A stretch of DNA of 22,461 nt from an uncultured Clostridia bacterium. Lineage in GTDB: Bacteria > Bacillota > Clostridia > Christensenellales > Borkfalkiaceae. The stretch covers positions 1 through 22,461 of the forward strand of contig CALDMH010000029.1 in NCBI GenBank assembly GCA_937915565.1, given 5' to 3'. How positions within the stretch are numbered: position 1 is the first letter of the stretch; each line of letters begins with the position of its first letter. Made by a program: the position numbers and the translations under genes. Positions 5,470 to 13,693 of the stretch are shown one piece after another. The notes below the pieces were generated by a model, which was given only the letters and a program-made list of their open reading frames with translations, was not told where the DNA came from and searched no databases.

Positions 5470-7560
5470 TTACGCTTCGGTGACAAGGTCCTTATAGACG
5501 CTTTCGTTGTAAGTGACGTAAGCGTTCTTTCCGTCCTTGCTCGTATCTTTCGTGAACATCTTTATGAAACGGTCGGCTTCTTTGGAAACGTAGTTGTTTT
5601 CGATAAGCGTTTCGTTTGCTTTCTTGAAGTTATAAGCAACCGTACCCTTAATATCCATATCGGTTTTGAATTTAGCCTTGCCCGCGTCGTCCTTTATATC
5701 GTAGTAGCCGTAGCCGCCCTCTTTTGCAGTGCATACGAGAACGTGCAAACCGTAAGATTCCGACATAAACATCACGATGCTTCCCTCGCCCTTTTCAAGA
5801 GCTTCGGCGCACGCTTCAACGAATTCGGGAACGTACTGGTCCTTGGAAGTGATGGGCGAATAAACGTAACCGAGATATTTGTTGAAGTTACCGGTGTCGG
5901 TGCTGAACGCGAACTTAATATCCTCGAATCTGTTAAGAACGTCCTCTCTTTCTTCCTGCGATTTAGAAGTAAATTCAGGAATCAAAACGGCCGTGTCGAG
6001 TTCGGGTTTAACGCCCATAGCGTTTTCTACAAGCGAAACGAAATAAGAATAATCTTTCTTTGCGGCGGTTACCTTTCCGTAATGGAATTTAAGAATTTCC
6101 TCGTCGTCGCCCTCTTCCGTGTAAGTGGTCGGCTTATCTACGTCGCCGATAAATTTCGCAATATTCCAAGCCTTGTCGGCAGTGTTATAAACGTACTTAT
6201 CGGAGAAAGTAAATCCGTCGTCGTCGTAAGTTCCGTAGCCGGCTTTAACCCAACTGTCACGAAGGTCTTTAACGACGATTCCGTCCGCAAGCCCTTTTAC
6301 GAATTCCGCAACCTGGGCGTTGGTAACGTCGGCTTCGGCTTTCTTTTCAGTGATAAGAGCTTTTTGCTCTTCGGTATATTCGATAACGAGATGCGAAACG
6401 TAACCGTAACCTATATTGGAATTATAAACGACGAACTTGCTGTCCGAAACTTCGCCGAGAGCGGTTTCAAGAGAAGAAATATCGCCGGCATATTCCGAAC
6501 TCTGCTTCTTTGAAAGTTCTTTGTATTCGCCCCAAAGTTCGTCGCCGTTGGCAACCGCTTCGGTCTTATCGGCTCTCAAAGCTTTTTCGTATTTATCTAC
6601 GAGTTTGCTTTCAAGCGCGGACTGAATACTGTTCTTGAAATAATCGAGTTGAAGAACGGAAAGCGTGGTGGGAGCTTGTTTGCCCTCAAAATATCTATCG
6701 CCCTTCTCGTCGGTTTCGACAAGACCGAGCTCTTGAAGTCTCTTGTAGCCCTTCTTGAAAGCTTTAAGTCTGTCGCCCGAAATTTTAGCGTTAAGATTGT
6801 CGTCAACGTTCTTCGTGCAAGCCTTAACGTCGATTTCGTCTTCCTCTTCGTCCATAGTGGGAGTCGTTCTCGGGGAATAAGAAATCTCTTCGTGGTTATG
6901 CTCGTGTTCGTGTTCATCGTCGTCCATAAACGAATCGATGAAAGAATCGAGATTGTCGATTCCGTCCGAAACGGCTTTAAGAACTTCGTTTACGTCGCCT
7001 ACGAATCTGAAAGCGGCGTCCGTTCTTTTAAGGTTCGTATCCTTGTAAGCGTTCTTGACGTATTCGCCGAGCCCTGCTCCGTAACCCTCGTCGCCGACAT
7101 TTTTTGCGGTGTACGCGGCAACGTCGTTATCGGAAGCGATGAGAGAAAGCATATCCGAACCCTTGGAAAGAGCCTCCACGTCGGCGGAAGTGAGAATCTT
7201 CACGTCGCCCGTGTAAACTTTATCCTTGTAATCGTCGGACGCAAGCCTTTCCTTGGACTGCTGAATGATAACCGCGTTGTTTACGAGGTTATCGAGGATA
7301 AGGCTATACGCTTTCGCGGTGGTGTAGCCGTAGTTTTGGACGTAGTAATATCCGTAGGATAAATAACCTGCGGCGAGGTCGCGCTTGTAAATATTCGTGG
7401 CAACGCCCTCGGCCTTGCCTGCGGAAATATCCACGCTGACCGCAACCTGAGCCATATCCCTGTCCTTATTTACCTCGAAGAGCGCGCAACCTGCGAGCGT
7501 TCCGAAAGTAACCGCGACGAGAGATATAACCGCAATGAATTTGAATAACAATTTTTTCAT
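5470..7560 (-). CDS. PrsA/SurA-like lipoprotein with a divergent, interrupted parvulin domain
   Basis: A 696-residue secreted lipoprotein. A signal peptide ends in the lipobox LAGC, with Cys25 as the lipidated residue. Residues about 58-107 resemble the SurA/PrsA N-terminal chaperone region (AYSLILDNLVNNAVIIQQSKERL). The two ends of a parvulin-type prolyl isomerase are recognisable but far apart. YVSHLVIEYTEEQ near 387-399 matches the ASHILV start. GNFNKYLGY, YVPEFVEACAEALEKGEGSI and YGLHVLV near 557-609 match the conserved second half. About 150 extra residues lie between them. An acidic, His-rich tract (EHEHEHNHEE, 216-225) lies between the N-terminal and parvulin parts. The ATG has AGGAG seven bases upstream, and a sigma-A promoter lies at 7644-7672. 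A foldase gene next to mfd/pth is common in Clostridia. It is about twice the usual PrsA length, so isomerase activity is not assured. Confidence 0.78.
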   Translation of the reverse strand: MKKLLFKFIAVISLVAVTFGTLAGCALFEVNKDRDMAQVAVSVDISAGKAEGVATNIYKRDLAAGYLSYGYYYVQNYGYTTAKAYSLILDNLVNNAVIIQQSKERLASDDYKDKVYTGDVKILTSADVEALSKGSDMLSLIASDNDVAAYTAKNVGDEGYGAGLGEYVKNAYKDTNLKRTDAAFRFVGDVNEVLKAVSDGIDNLDSFIDSFMDDDEHEHEHNHEEISYSPRTTPTMDEEEDEIDVKACTKNVDDNLNAKISGDRLKAFKKGYKRLQELGLVETDEKGDRYFEGKQAPTTLSVLQLDYFKNSIQSALESKLVDKYEKALRADKTEAVANGDELWGEYKELSKKQSSEYAGDISSLETALGEVSDSKFVVYNSNIGYGYVSHLVIEYTEEQKALITEKKAEADVTNAQVAEFVKGLADGIVVKDLRDSWVKAGYGTYDDDGFTFSDKYVYNTADKAWNIAKFIGDVDKPTTYTEEGDDEEILKFHYGKVTAAKKDYSYFVSLVENAMGVKPELDTAVLIPEFTSKSQEEREDVLNRFEDIKFAFSTDTGNFNKYLGYVYSPITSKDQYVPEFVEACAEALEKGEGSIVMFMSESYGLHVLVCTAKEGGYGYYDIKDDAGKAKFKTDMDIKGTVAYNFKKANETLIENNYVSKEADRFIKMFTKDTSKDGKNAYVTYNESVYKDLVTEA

Positions 7561-7643
7561 AACGTTCTCCTGTCAAGCGAAAACGTTACCTCCCGAAAGT
7601 CATAACCTCGGAAGATAACTTTTCTACTTTAAGTAATGACAAT

Positions 7644-7672
7644 ATTATACTAAATTTAACAAACGATTGCAA
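7644..7672 (-). promoter_or_regulatory. Sigma-A promoter of the PrsA-like lipoprotein gene
   Basis: On the minus strand TTGCAA (7667-7672), a 17-bp spacer and TATAAT (7644-7649), about 85 bp before the ATG at 7560. Confidence 0.78.
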
Positions 7673-7773
7673 GGCATTTAAAGCCTTTTTTGGAGAAAAT
7701 GCCAAAAAAATTTTTTAACGAGCCTCTCACAACGCCGCTTGCGCTCTTCAAGTCGCTTTTTCGACGTTTTTTA

Positions 7774-7818
7774 AGGGCGGCGGCAGCTTGGTAAAACGAA
7801 ACAAGCTGCCGCCGCCCT
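7774..7818. terminator. Perfect 17-bp GC-rich hairpin, terminator-like on the plus strand
   Basis: AGGGCGGCGGCAGCTTG (7774-7790) and its exact complement (7802-7818) enclose an 11-base loop. Read on the plus strand it is followed by AAATTTTTT, like an intrinsic terminator. Read on the minus strand, the direction of both neighbours, it is followed by an A-rich stretch. It may still end or protect mfd transcripts, or stop antisense transcription. Confidence 0.55.
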
Positions 7819-7923
7819 AAATTTTTTCGGTTATCCGAAAACTCCCGAATTTTCAAAATTTATATATTTCCCGAATTTTTCCGAATTTTATATCGGCAAA
7901 TTTGAAAAATAAAGAATTTCGGT

Positions 7924-10900
7924 TTAAAAATTAAAGAATTCAAGCATTTCTTCCGCGGTTTCCCTCGGAGTTTTGCAAACGGCGAATTCCAGAACCGGAT
8001 TTTCGTTAAAGGCGAGCGTGACGACGCCTTTCTTTGAATTTATCCTGTCGAGGAAACCCTCTTGCTTTAAACTGTCAAGCCCGTTTATAACGACCTCCGC
8101 ACGCTTGCCTGAAAGGGAAATTTTGGTTGCGTTCCGCTTCCTTGCGGCGACCTTCAATTTTGCGATAAGTATGAGATTATCGACCTCTACGGGCACTTTT
8201 CCGTAGTTTTCTTCAAGCGAAGAGCGCACCCTTGCCTCGTCCTCTTCGTTTCTTATTTCCGCAATCTGTTTATAAGAATCCATTCTCGACGGCGGCGACG
8301 AAACGTAATTTTCGGGAATGAAAGCGTCCATATTTATATCGAGTTCGGTGTCGAAATCCTTGACGGTTTCGCCAAGACTTTCTTTTAAAAGCTTGCTATA
8401 AAGCTCGTAACCGATTTTATCCATATGGCCGTGCTGTTCTTTGCCCAAAACGTTGCCCGCGCCCCTTATTTCGAGGTCGCGAAGAGCGATTTTATAGCCG
8501 CTGCCCATTTCCGTGAATTCCATTAACGCGGATAACCTCTTATACGCCGCGTCGGAAATCACCTTTTCTTTCTTAAACGTGAAATAGGCGTGAGCCATCA
8601 CGTTGCTCCTCCCCACTCTGCCTTTAAGCTGATAAAGCGTTGAAAGCCCGAGATAATCGGCGTCGATTACGATAAGCGTGTTCGCCTTCGGCAAATCGAT
8701 TCCGTTCTCGATAATGGTGGTGGCTATCATAACGTTGTATTTTTCGTCGTAAAAACTCATAACGCTGTCTTCGAGCGTTCGTTTATCCATTCTTCCGTGG
8801 GCGACGATTATTTTCGCTTCGGGAAGCAAACCTCTCACCCTTTCGGCAAACTTGTAAATCGTTTCGACCCGGTTATATAGAATCAAAACCTGCCCTTCTC
8901 TCGAAAGTTCCCGCCTCACAGCGTCCGTGATAAGAGCGTCGCTCTCTTCCGTAACGTAGGTCTGGACGGGTATTCTCACTTTCGGCGGCGTGGATATGGT
9001 GCTTATATCCCTTATCCCCGAAAGCGACATATGAAGCGTTCTCGGTATGGGCGTGGCCGTCATCGTGAGCGTGTCCACGTTATCCTTCAAAAGTTTGAGT
9101 TTTTCCTTATGCTCCACGCCGAAGCGTTGCTCTTCATCGAGAATCAAAAGCCCCAAATCCTTGAACTTTACCTCCTTGTTGAACAGCGCGTGAGTGCCGA
9201 CAACAAAGTCTATATCCCCGCCTATAAGCCCTTTAACGACGCTTTCCGCCTGTTTCGGGGTGCGGAATCTGTTAAGCGCGGCAACCTTTATTCCGAAGGG
9301 TGAAAACCTCTTCACCGCGGCCCTGTAATGCTGTTCGCAAAGGATTGTCGTAGGGCAAACGAGCGCAACCTGCTTGCCGTCCATAATAGCTTTGAACGCC
9401 GCCCTGAACGACACCTCCGTTTTGCCGAATCCCACGTCGCCGCAAAGAAGCCTGTCCATAACCTTGTCGCTTTCCATATCGGCTTTTATTTCGGCAATCG
9501 ATTGAAGTTGGTCCTCCGTCGGCTCGAACTCGAACTTCTCGTCGAATTCCTCCGTAAACTCGTTATCGGGAGAAAAGACGAAACCTTTTTTATCCTTTCT
9601 CGCCTTATAAAGCTGTTTTAAATTTATCGTCATTTCGGCGATGGAGGCTCTGACGCGTTGTTTGATACGGTCGAACTCCTTTCCGCCGATTTTGTTAAGC
9701 GTAGGCTTATCCCCGCCGACGTACTTGGTGAGCCTGTCCATCTGGTCCACGCCGACGTAAAGCATATCTCCGCCGAGATACTGCACGGCAACGTAATCCT
9801 TACTGCCGTCCTGCGTGGTTATTCTTTGAACTCCGGTGACGTAACCAACGCCGTGAACTTCGTGCACGGCAAAATCGCCCACTTCGGGCGCTTGGAATAA
9901 ATCTCCCCTCTTGCGCTTGATGCGTTTTTCGGGCTTCGAGTCGATATAAATATCGCCCGTGCCTATAACTACGAGTTTTGCCGAATGGTAAATAAAACCC
10001 GACGGGAGAAAATACGATGTTACGGCGGCGATGCCGAAACGCAAATCCGGCTCGTCAGAGCGGACGCACGGCGAACCGTGAGCAAGAATTTCATCCGCCA
10101 TTTTTTCGGCGCGCAATCCGCTTCCGCAACAAAGAAGAACTTTATAACCCGAAAATTTCCAGTTCGATATATCGCGGAACAAATCGTCGGGCTTGGCGGA
10201 ATACCTTGCGAGAGGCGAACAATTTACGTTGAACGTTTTGAGCGGATTGAAGAAATTAACGGCGGTGGTTATATTTTGCATCGCCACTCTCCTGAACCCG
10301 TTGAGTTTTTCGATTAACGCGTTGCTGTCGGAAAGCTGCAAAATCGTGAAATCCATAGCTCTTCCCGAGCGCGAAAGCGTCAGCGTTCTTTCCGTATGCT
10401 CCTTTATGAGTGCGGAAAGCGAATCGGAAAGCATTTTACATTCGTCGAAAACGACTACCGTTTCGGCAGGCATACGGGAAAGAATATCGCTCGTGACCGA
10501 TGGCAGTATCGGCAAAATATACTGCAAGGAATCGTCCGTTACGCCCTCGTCGATTTTTTCCGATATTTCCGCGGCAATCCGCCTTGCGTCGTCCTTCACG
10601 GCGAGCGTTTTGAATTTAAGAACGGACTCGCGAAGCCTGTCCTTAATCTTTTGCCTGTCGCTTTCCTTTATGAGCGCGTCGGTTGCGGCTATTGCCGTAA
10701 AACCGCCGACTATTCTTTTTTCTTCTTTGTTCCCCTTTTGATATTCGCTTACGGTTTCAACCTCGTCGCCGAAAAAGTCCACGCGGTAAATATTGTCGCC
10801 GTTTACGGGATAAATCTCGAAAATATCCCCGCGAAGCGCGAAAGTGGCTTTATCTTCGGCAAACTCCTCCCTCTTATAGCCCATTCGCGTAAGCTTTGCG

Positions 10901-11331
10901 GCAAGTTCGTAAGTATCGTAAGTTTGGCCGCGTTTTATCTCTACGAACGGAATTTCCTTCGGAAAAAGCTGCAAAAGACTTTCAAAAGTGGCAACGACGT
11001 ACTTCGCGCCGCGCTGAATTTTATAAATTGCGGAAAGTCTTTCGTAATACCTCGATTTTTCAAATGCCGTTTTATAAAGCAAAACGTCGTCCTTTGCGGG
11101 AAGATACACTATCTCTTCGCCCGTAAGTCCTCTTAACTCTTCAACGACTTTCGCGGCGTATAAACTATCCTTAACGAGATAAAGAAGCGGCGAATCGGTT
11201 GCGGAAGCGATATGACATTTCTCCGCAAAAGACACGCCGAAAACCGCGGAGGGATTCCCTCCGCGGACTGCTTTTACTATTTCAATTACTTCTTCGCCCG
11301 AATTTTCGGCTTTTAAATAATCTTTGAGCAT
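7924..11331 (-). CDS. mfd: Transcription-repair coupling factor Mfd
   Basis: A full-length 1135-residue Mfd (family about 1150). The N-terminal UvrB-like module (residues 1-330) binds UvrA. The RNA polymerase interacting domain starts near 480 (VGDFAVHEVHGVGYVTG). The RecG-like translocase follows: Walker A GDVGFGKT 631-638, DEEQ box 732-735, TATPIPRT 758-765 and GRVGRS 904-909. The TRCF C-terminal domain covers about 1000-1100. Mfd removes RNA polymerase stalled at lesions and recruits UvrABC. The ATG lies 7 bases after the pth stop, and the stop region of pth supplies the AAGGCG ribosome site, so the two are co-transcribed. All helicase motifs are intact. pth-mfd is a standard Firmicutes pair. 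Confidence 0.97.
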   Translation of the reverse strand: MLKDYLKAENSGEEVIEIVKAVRGGNPSAVFGVSFAEKCHIASATDSPLLYLVKDSLYAAKVVEELRGLTGEEIVYLPAKDDVLLYKTAFEKSRYYERLSAIYKIQRGAKYVVATFESLLQLFPKEIPFVEIKRGQTYDTYELAAKLTRMGYKREEFAEDKATFALRGDIFEIYPVNGDNIYRVDFFGDEVETVSEYQKGNKEEKRIVGGFTAIAATDALIKESDRQKIKDRLRESVLKFKTLAVKDDARRIAAEISEKIDEGVTDDSLQYILPILPSVTSDILSRMPAETVVVFDECKMLSDSLSALIKEHTERTLTLSRSGRAMDFTILQLSDSNALIEKLNGFRRVAMQNITTAVNFFNPLKTFNVNCSPLARYSAKPDDLFRDISNWKFSGYKVLLCCGSGLRAEKMADEILAHGSPCVRSDEPDLRFGIAAVTSYFLPSGFIYHSAKLVVIGTGDIYIDSKPEKRIKRKRGDLFQAPEVGDFAVHEVHGVGYVTGVQRITTQDGSKDYVAVQYLGGDMLYVGVDQMDRLTKYVGGDKPTLNKIGGKEFDRIKQRVRASIAEMTINLKQLYKARKDKKGFVFSPDNEFTEEFDEKFEFEPTEDQLQSIAEIKADMESDKVMDRLLCGDVGFGKTEVSFRAAFKAIMDGKQVALVCPTTILCEQHYRAAVKRFSPFGIKVAALNRFRTPKQAESVVKGLIGGDIDFVVGTHALFNKEVKFKDLGLLILDEEQRFGVEHKEKLKLLKDNVDTLTMTATPIPRTLHMSLSGIRDISTISTPPKVRIPVQTYVTEESDALITDAVRRELSREGQVLILYNRVETIYKFAERVRGLLPEAKIIVAHGRMDKRTLEDSVMSFYDEKYNVMIATTIIENGIDLPKANTLIVIDADYLGLSTLYQLKGRVGRSNVMAHAYFTFKKEKVISDAAYKRLSALMEFTEMGSGYKIALRDLEIRGAGNVLGKEQHGHMDKIGYELYSKLLKESLGETVKDFDTELDINMDAFIPENYVSSPPSRMDSYKQIAEIRNEEDEARVRSSLEENYGKVPVEVDNLILIAKLKVAARKRNATKISLSGKRAEVVINGLDSLKQEGFLDRINSKKGVVTLAFNENPVLEFAVCKTPRETAEEMLEFFNF

Positions 11332-11338
11332 TTTCGCC

Positions 11339-11914
11339 TTATCCGACGTATTTCGCGCCGTTATGAGCGCACATCACGTCGTCGAACTTTTTTCCGTGAA
11401 TAAATTCGTCCGCGGCGCAGACGGCTTCGTTCACCGAAAATTTAAATTTCGGTTCGTCCTCTTTCTTTACGTCCGATAAAACGTAAGAAAGAATATCGTA
11501 CTCGCCGCTCGGCTTCGTTCCTATCCTTATGCGCGGAAAATTCTCCGTGCCGAGTTCTTTAACGATGTTTCGCATTCCGTTATGAGTGCCGGAAGAGCCG
11601 TTTTTGCGAATACGCAACGCACCGATTTCAATATCCAAATCGTCGTAAATAACGAGAATATTTTCGCTCGGCACTTTGAAATAAGCGGAAATTTCACGGA
11701 TACACTCCCCGCTTAAATTCATAAAGGTTTGCGGCTTTAAAAAAATCACTTTTTCTCCGCCCACGGTTTTCACTCCGAAAAGACCTTTGAAGCCCTTTTT
11801 ATCGAATTCCACGCCGTTTTTCTCGGCGAGAAGTTCCACCGCCATAAAACCTAAATTATGCAGATTTTTAAGGTATTTTCCGCCCGGGTTACCCAACCCT
11901 GCCACGATAAACAT
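11339..11914 (-). CDS. pth: Peptidyl-tRNA hydrolase
   Basis: A 191-residue Pth1 enzyme that frees tRNA from peptidyl-tRNA dropped by ribosomes. It has GLGNPG (6-11, Asn9), the catalytic histidine H19, FMNLSG (64-69) with Met65/Asn66, YDDLD (90-94, Asp91) and HNG (111-113, Asn112), which match the known active-site positions. The usual TRHN before the loop reads NLHN here; the catalytic His and Asn are kept. The ATG at 11912-11914 has AAAGGG six bases upstream. It lies between prs and mfd on the same strand, 7 bases ahead of mfd. The overlap of its ribosome site with the prs terminator region is described separately. Confidence 0.95.
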   Translation of the reverse strand: MFIVAGLGNPGGKYLKNLHNLGFMAVELLAEKNGVEFDKKGFKGLFGVKTVGGEKVIFLKPQTFMNLSGECIREISAYFKVPSENILVIYDDLDIEIGALRIRKNGSSGTHNGMRNIVKELGTENFPRIRIGTKPSGEYDILSYVLSDVKKEDEPKFKFSVNEAVCAADEFIHGKKFDDVMCAHNGAKYVG

Positions 11915-11920
11915 TTATTA

Positions 11921-11957
11921 CCCTTTAAAAGGGTTGTCGATTATTCGGCAACCCTTT
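11921..11957 (-). terminator. prs terminator or attenuator overlapping the pth ribosome site region
   Basis: On the minus strand a 9-bp stem AAAGGGTTG / CAACCCTTT (11949-11957 with 11928-11936), whose loop can form an inner CGA-ATAA-TCG stem, is followed by only four T counting the stem end, then AAAGGG (11921-11926), the pth Shine-Dalgarno site. Because CCCTTT can pair either upstream (terminator) or partly downstream (AGGG of the ribosome site), read-through into pth may be tuned. The T tract is short, so termination is probably incomplete. Confidence 0.6.
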
Positions 11958-11971
11958 CGTTCGTTTGAATT

Positions 11972-12922
11972 TTATTTGTCGTAAATCTCGGACATCTTCG
12001 CGTCCTTATAAACTATGTTGATAGCCTGCGCGAAAATCTTCGCAACCGAAAGAACTTCGATTTTATCGATATGCTTTTCTTCGGGAAGCGGAATAGTATC
12101 GAGAACGACGAGCTTGTTAATATGCGAATCCTGAATTCTCTGGATTGCAGGGCCGCTTAAAACGGCGTGAGTGCAACAAGCGTAAATTTCTTTCGCTCCG
12201 TTTTTGTAAAGAGCCTCCGCACCCTGACAAATCGTTCCGGCCGTGTCTATCATATCGTCGACCATAAGGCATCTCTTGCCCTTTACGTCGCCGATTATGT
12301 TCATAACTTCAACCTGATTGGCCTTGGGACGGCGTTTATCTACGATAGCCATCGGGCAATTAAGTTTTGCCGCGACGTTTCTCGCTCTCGAAACCGAACC
12401 GACGTCGGGAGATACGACGACGAAATCGTCGTCAACGTATTTCTGGAAATACTTGTAAAGGATAGGTCCGCCGACCAAATGGTCTACGGGAATATCGAAA
12501 AAGCCCTGAATCTGATTTGCGTGAAGGTCCATCGTGAGGACTCTGTCCGCACCGGCGGAAGTGATAATATCCGCAACGAGTTTTGCCGTGATGGGGTCTC
12601 TCGCCTTTGCTTTTCTGTCCTGACGAGCGTAACCGAAATAAGGGATTACCGCCGTAATTCTTCCTGCGGACGCCCTACGAAGCGCGTCAATCATAATGAG
12701 AAGCTCCATAAGGTTTTCGTTGACGGGAGTGCAAGTGGATTGAATGATGAATACGTCCCTTCCTCTCACCGATTCTCCGAGATGAACGCTCGTTTCGCCA
12801 TCGGAAAAGTGCCCGACTTCAACGTCGCTCAAAGGAATTTTAAGCTCCTTGGCGATTGCCTCGGCAAGCTGCAAATTGGAATTGCCTGCAAAAAGTTTTA
12901 TCTCCGTGCTGTGTGTTATCAT
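11972..12922 (-). CDS. prs: Ribose-phosphate pyrophosphokinase (PRPP synthase)
   Basis: A 316-residue class I PRPP synthase, the length of the B. subtilis enzyme (317). It transfers pyrophosphate from ATP to ribose 5-phosphate and so supplies nucleotide, His and Trp synthesis. Seen are the ATP-binding YARQDRK (98-104), MDLHANQIQGFFDIPVDHL (131-149), the DKRRP flexible-loop segment (195-199) and the PRPP loop VDDMIDTAGTI (221-231). ATG 12920-12922 follows GGAGG at 12928-12932; a TTG at 12934 overlaps that site and is rejected. A sigma-A promoter at 13132-13160 gives a leader of about 200 bases. It is the first gene of the prs-pth-mfd run. Confidence 0.97.
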   Translation of the reverse strand: MITHSTEIKLFAGNSNLQLAEAIAKELKIPLSDVEVGHFSDGETSVHLGESVRGRDVFIIQSTCTPVNENLMELLIMIDALRRASAGRITAVIPYFGYARQDRKAKARDPITAKLVADIITSAGADRVLTMDLHANQIQGFFDIPVDHLVGGPILYKYFQKYVDDDFVVVSPDVGSVSRARNVAAKLNCPMAIVDKRRPKANQVEVMNIIGDVKGKRCLMVDDMIDTAGTICQGAEALYKNGAKEIYACCTHAVLSGPAIQRIQDSHINKLVVLDTIPLPEEKHIDKIEVLSVAKIFAQAINIVYKDAKMSEIYDK

Positions 12923-13125
12923 TGCTTCCTCCAAAATAAAGCGCGTTTAGCGCATTTCAAACCCAAGTTTTTCCTTATGACGCTCGTATACCGAAGAACG
13001 CCCGTCAATATTTCGTTTTATTCTACGCGGCCGACGTTGCGCAACCGATTTCGCAACCGACGTTGCGCGGCCGATATTATTCGGCCGTTATTATGCGACC
13101 GTTATTATGCGGCCGACCGTCACCG
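12923..13125 (-). promoter_or_regulatory. Long repeat-rich prs 5' leader
   Basis: From the predicted start near 13125 to the prs ATG, the minus-strand transcript would contain three CGGYCGNATAAT-like short repeats (about 13068-13115), hairpins such as CGCAAC-GTCG-GTTGCG (about 13040-13070), a GACG/CGT with ACG/CGTC hairpin near 12977-13004, and GCGC-TAAAC-GCGC just before the ribosome site GGAGG (12928-12932). It resembles no riboswitch class I know. Confidence 0.5.
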
Positions 13126-13131
13126 GCTTAT

Positions 13132-13160
13132 ATTATATAAAATCCTGCCGATTTTAGCAA
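13132..13160 (-). promoter_or_regulatory. Sigma-A promoter of prs
   Basis: On the minus strand TTGCTA (13155-13160), a 17-bp spacer and TATAAT (13132-13137). It starts transcription about 200 bases before prs and about 60 bases after the tadA stop. Confidence 0.75.
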
Positions 13161-13218
13161 GTAAAAAACGGGGGCGTTCGACATTTTTATAACCTTTATT
13201 TACTTTCTCGGAGGGCTT

Positions 13219-13674
13219 TTACTTACGACGGGTTTTGAAAAAGGTTTTTATCTTTTCCGAACATTCCTTTTCCATAACCCCGCCCTCGAATTCCGTGACG
13301 TGATTAAGCCCGCTTTCCGAAAGAATATGAAATTTGCTTTCCACGCCGCCGCCCTTCGGTTCGTACGCCCCGAAATAGGCTTTTTTTATGCGCGCGCTCG
13401 CTATCGCCCCCGCACACATCGCGCAAGGCTCTAACGTGACGTAAATTTCGTAATCTTCAAGCCGCCAGTCTTTGAGCTTTTTGCACGCTTTTTCTATGGC
13501 GAGAACTTCCGCGTGGGCGGTTGCAAGCCTCTTCGTTTGTTTGAGATTGTGCGCCCTCGCAACGATTTTTCCGTCCTTAACGATTACGCAACCTATCGGA
13601 ACTTCTTCTTTTCGTTCAGCTTTGTCGGCTTCTTTCAGGGCTACGCTCATAAATTTTTCTTTTTCGGTTTCCAT
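13219..13674 (-). CDS. tadA: tRNA-specific adenosine deaminase TadA
   Basis: A 151-residue zinc deaminase that converts A34 to inosine in tRNA-Arg(ACG). The zinc/catalytic motifs are TAHAEVLAI (His54, proton-shuttling Glu56) and EPCAMCAGAI (Cys84, Cys87). Asn43 in AHN and the ARIKKAYFGA segment fit TadA better than other cytidine-deaminase-like families. The ATG at 13672-13674 has GAGGAG close upstream. The gene lies 55 bases after the rlmH stop on the same strand, separated only by a duplicated copy of the rlmH 3' end, and is probably the last gene of the long operon. A weak T-rich hairpin near 13161-13180 may end it. Confidence 0.94.
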   Translation of the reverse strand: METEKEKFMSVALKEADKAERKEEVPIGCVIVKDGKIVARAHNLKQTKRLATAHAEVLAIEKACKKLKDWRLEDYEIYVTLEPCAMCAGAIASARIKKAYFGAYEPKGGGVESKFHILSESGLNHVTEFEGGVMEKECSEKIKTFFKTRRK

Positions 13675-13693
13675 ATCTCCTCTTTGTGGCGCT

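Larger units (their letters stand above)
7561..7923. other. Intergenic region between mfd and the lipoprotein gene (363 bp)
   Basis: No convincing gene. It holds the lipoprotein promoter (7644-7672), a perfect 17-bp hairpin (7774-7818), a smaller symmetrical hairpin near 7824-7843 (TTTTTTCGG, TTAT, CCGAAAA) and AT-rich spacer with repeated CCGAATTTT. A 66-codon open frame on the minus strand (7656-7856) runs through the hairpin and the promoter and is not supported. Confidence 0.7.

Noticed and set aside
5743..6513. 256-codon plus-strand frame opposite the lipoprotein gene
   Set aside because: It is the mirror of a codon-biased minus-strand gene; its composition is rich in Phe/Val/Arg with no domain.
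7656..7856. 66-codon minus-strand frame in the mfd-lipoprotein gap
   Set aside because: It crosses the 17-bp hairpin and the lipoprotein promoter.
10396..11136. 246-codon plus-strand frame opposite mfd
   Set aside because: It is antisense to intact mfd and shows no protein family features.
12920..12934. TTG start for prs giving 320 residues
   Set aside because: It overlaps the GGAGG site, and the family starts at the ATG at 12922.
12167..13192. 341-codon plus-strand frame opposite prs
   Set aside because: It is antisense to the highly conserved prs and its leader, has no recognisable domain and has no ribosome site.
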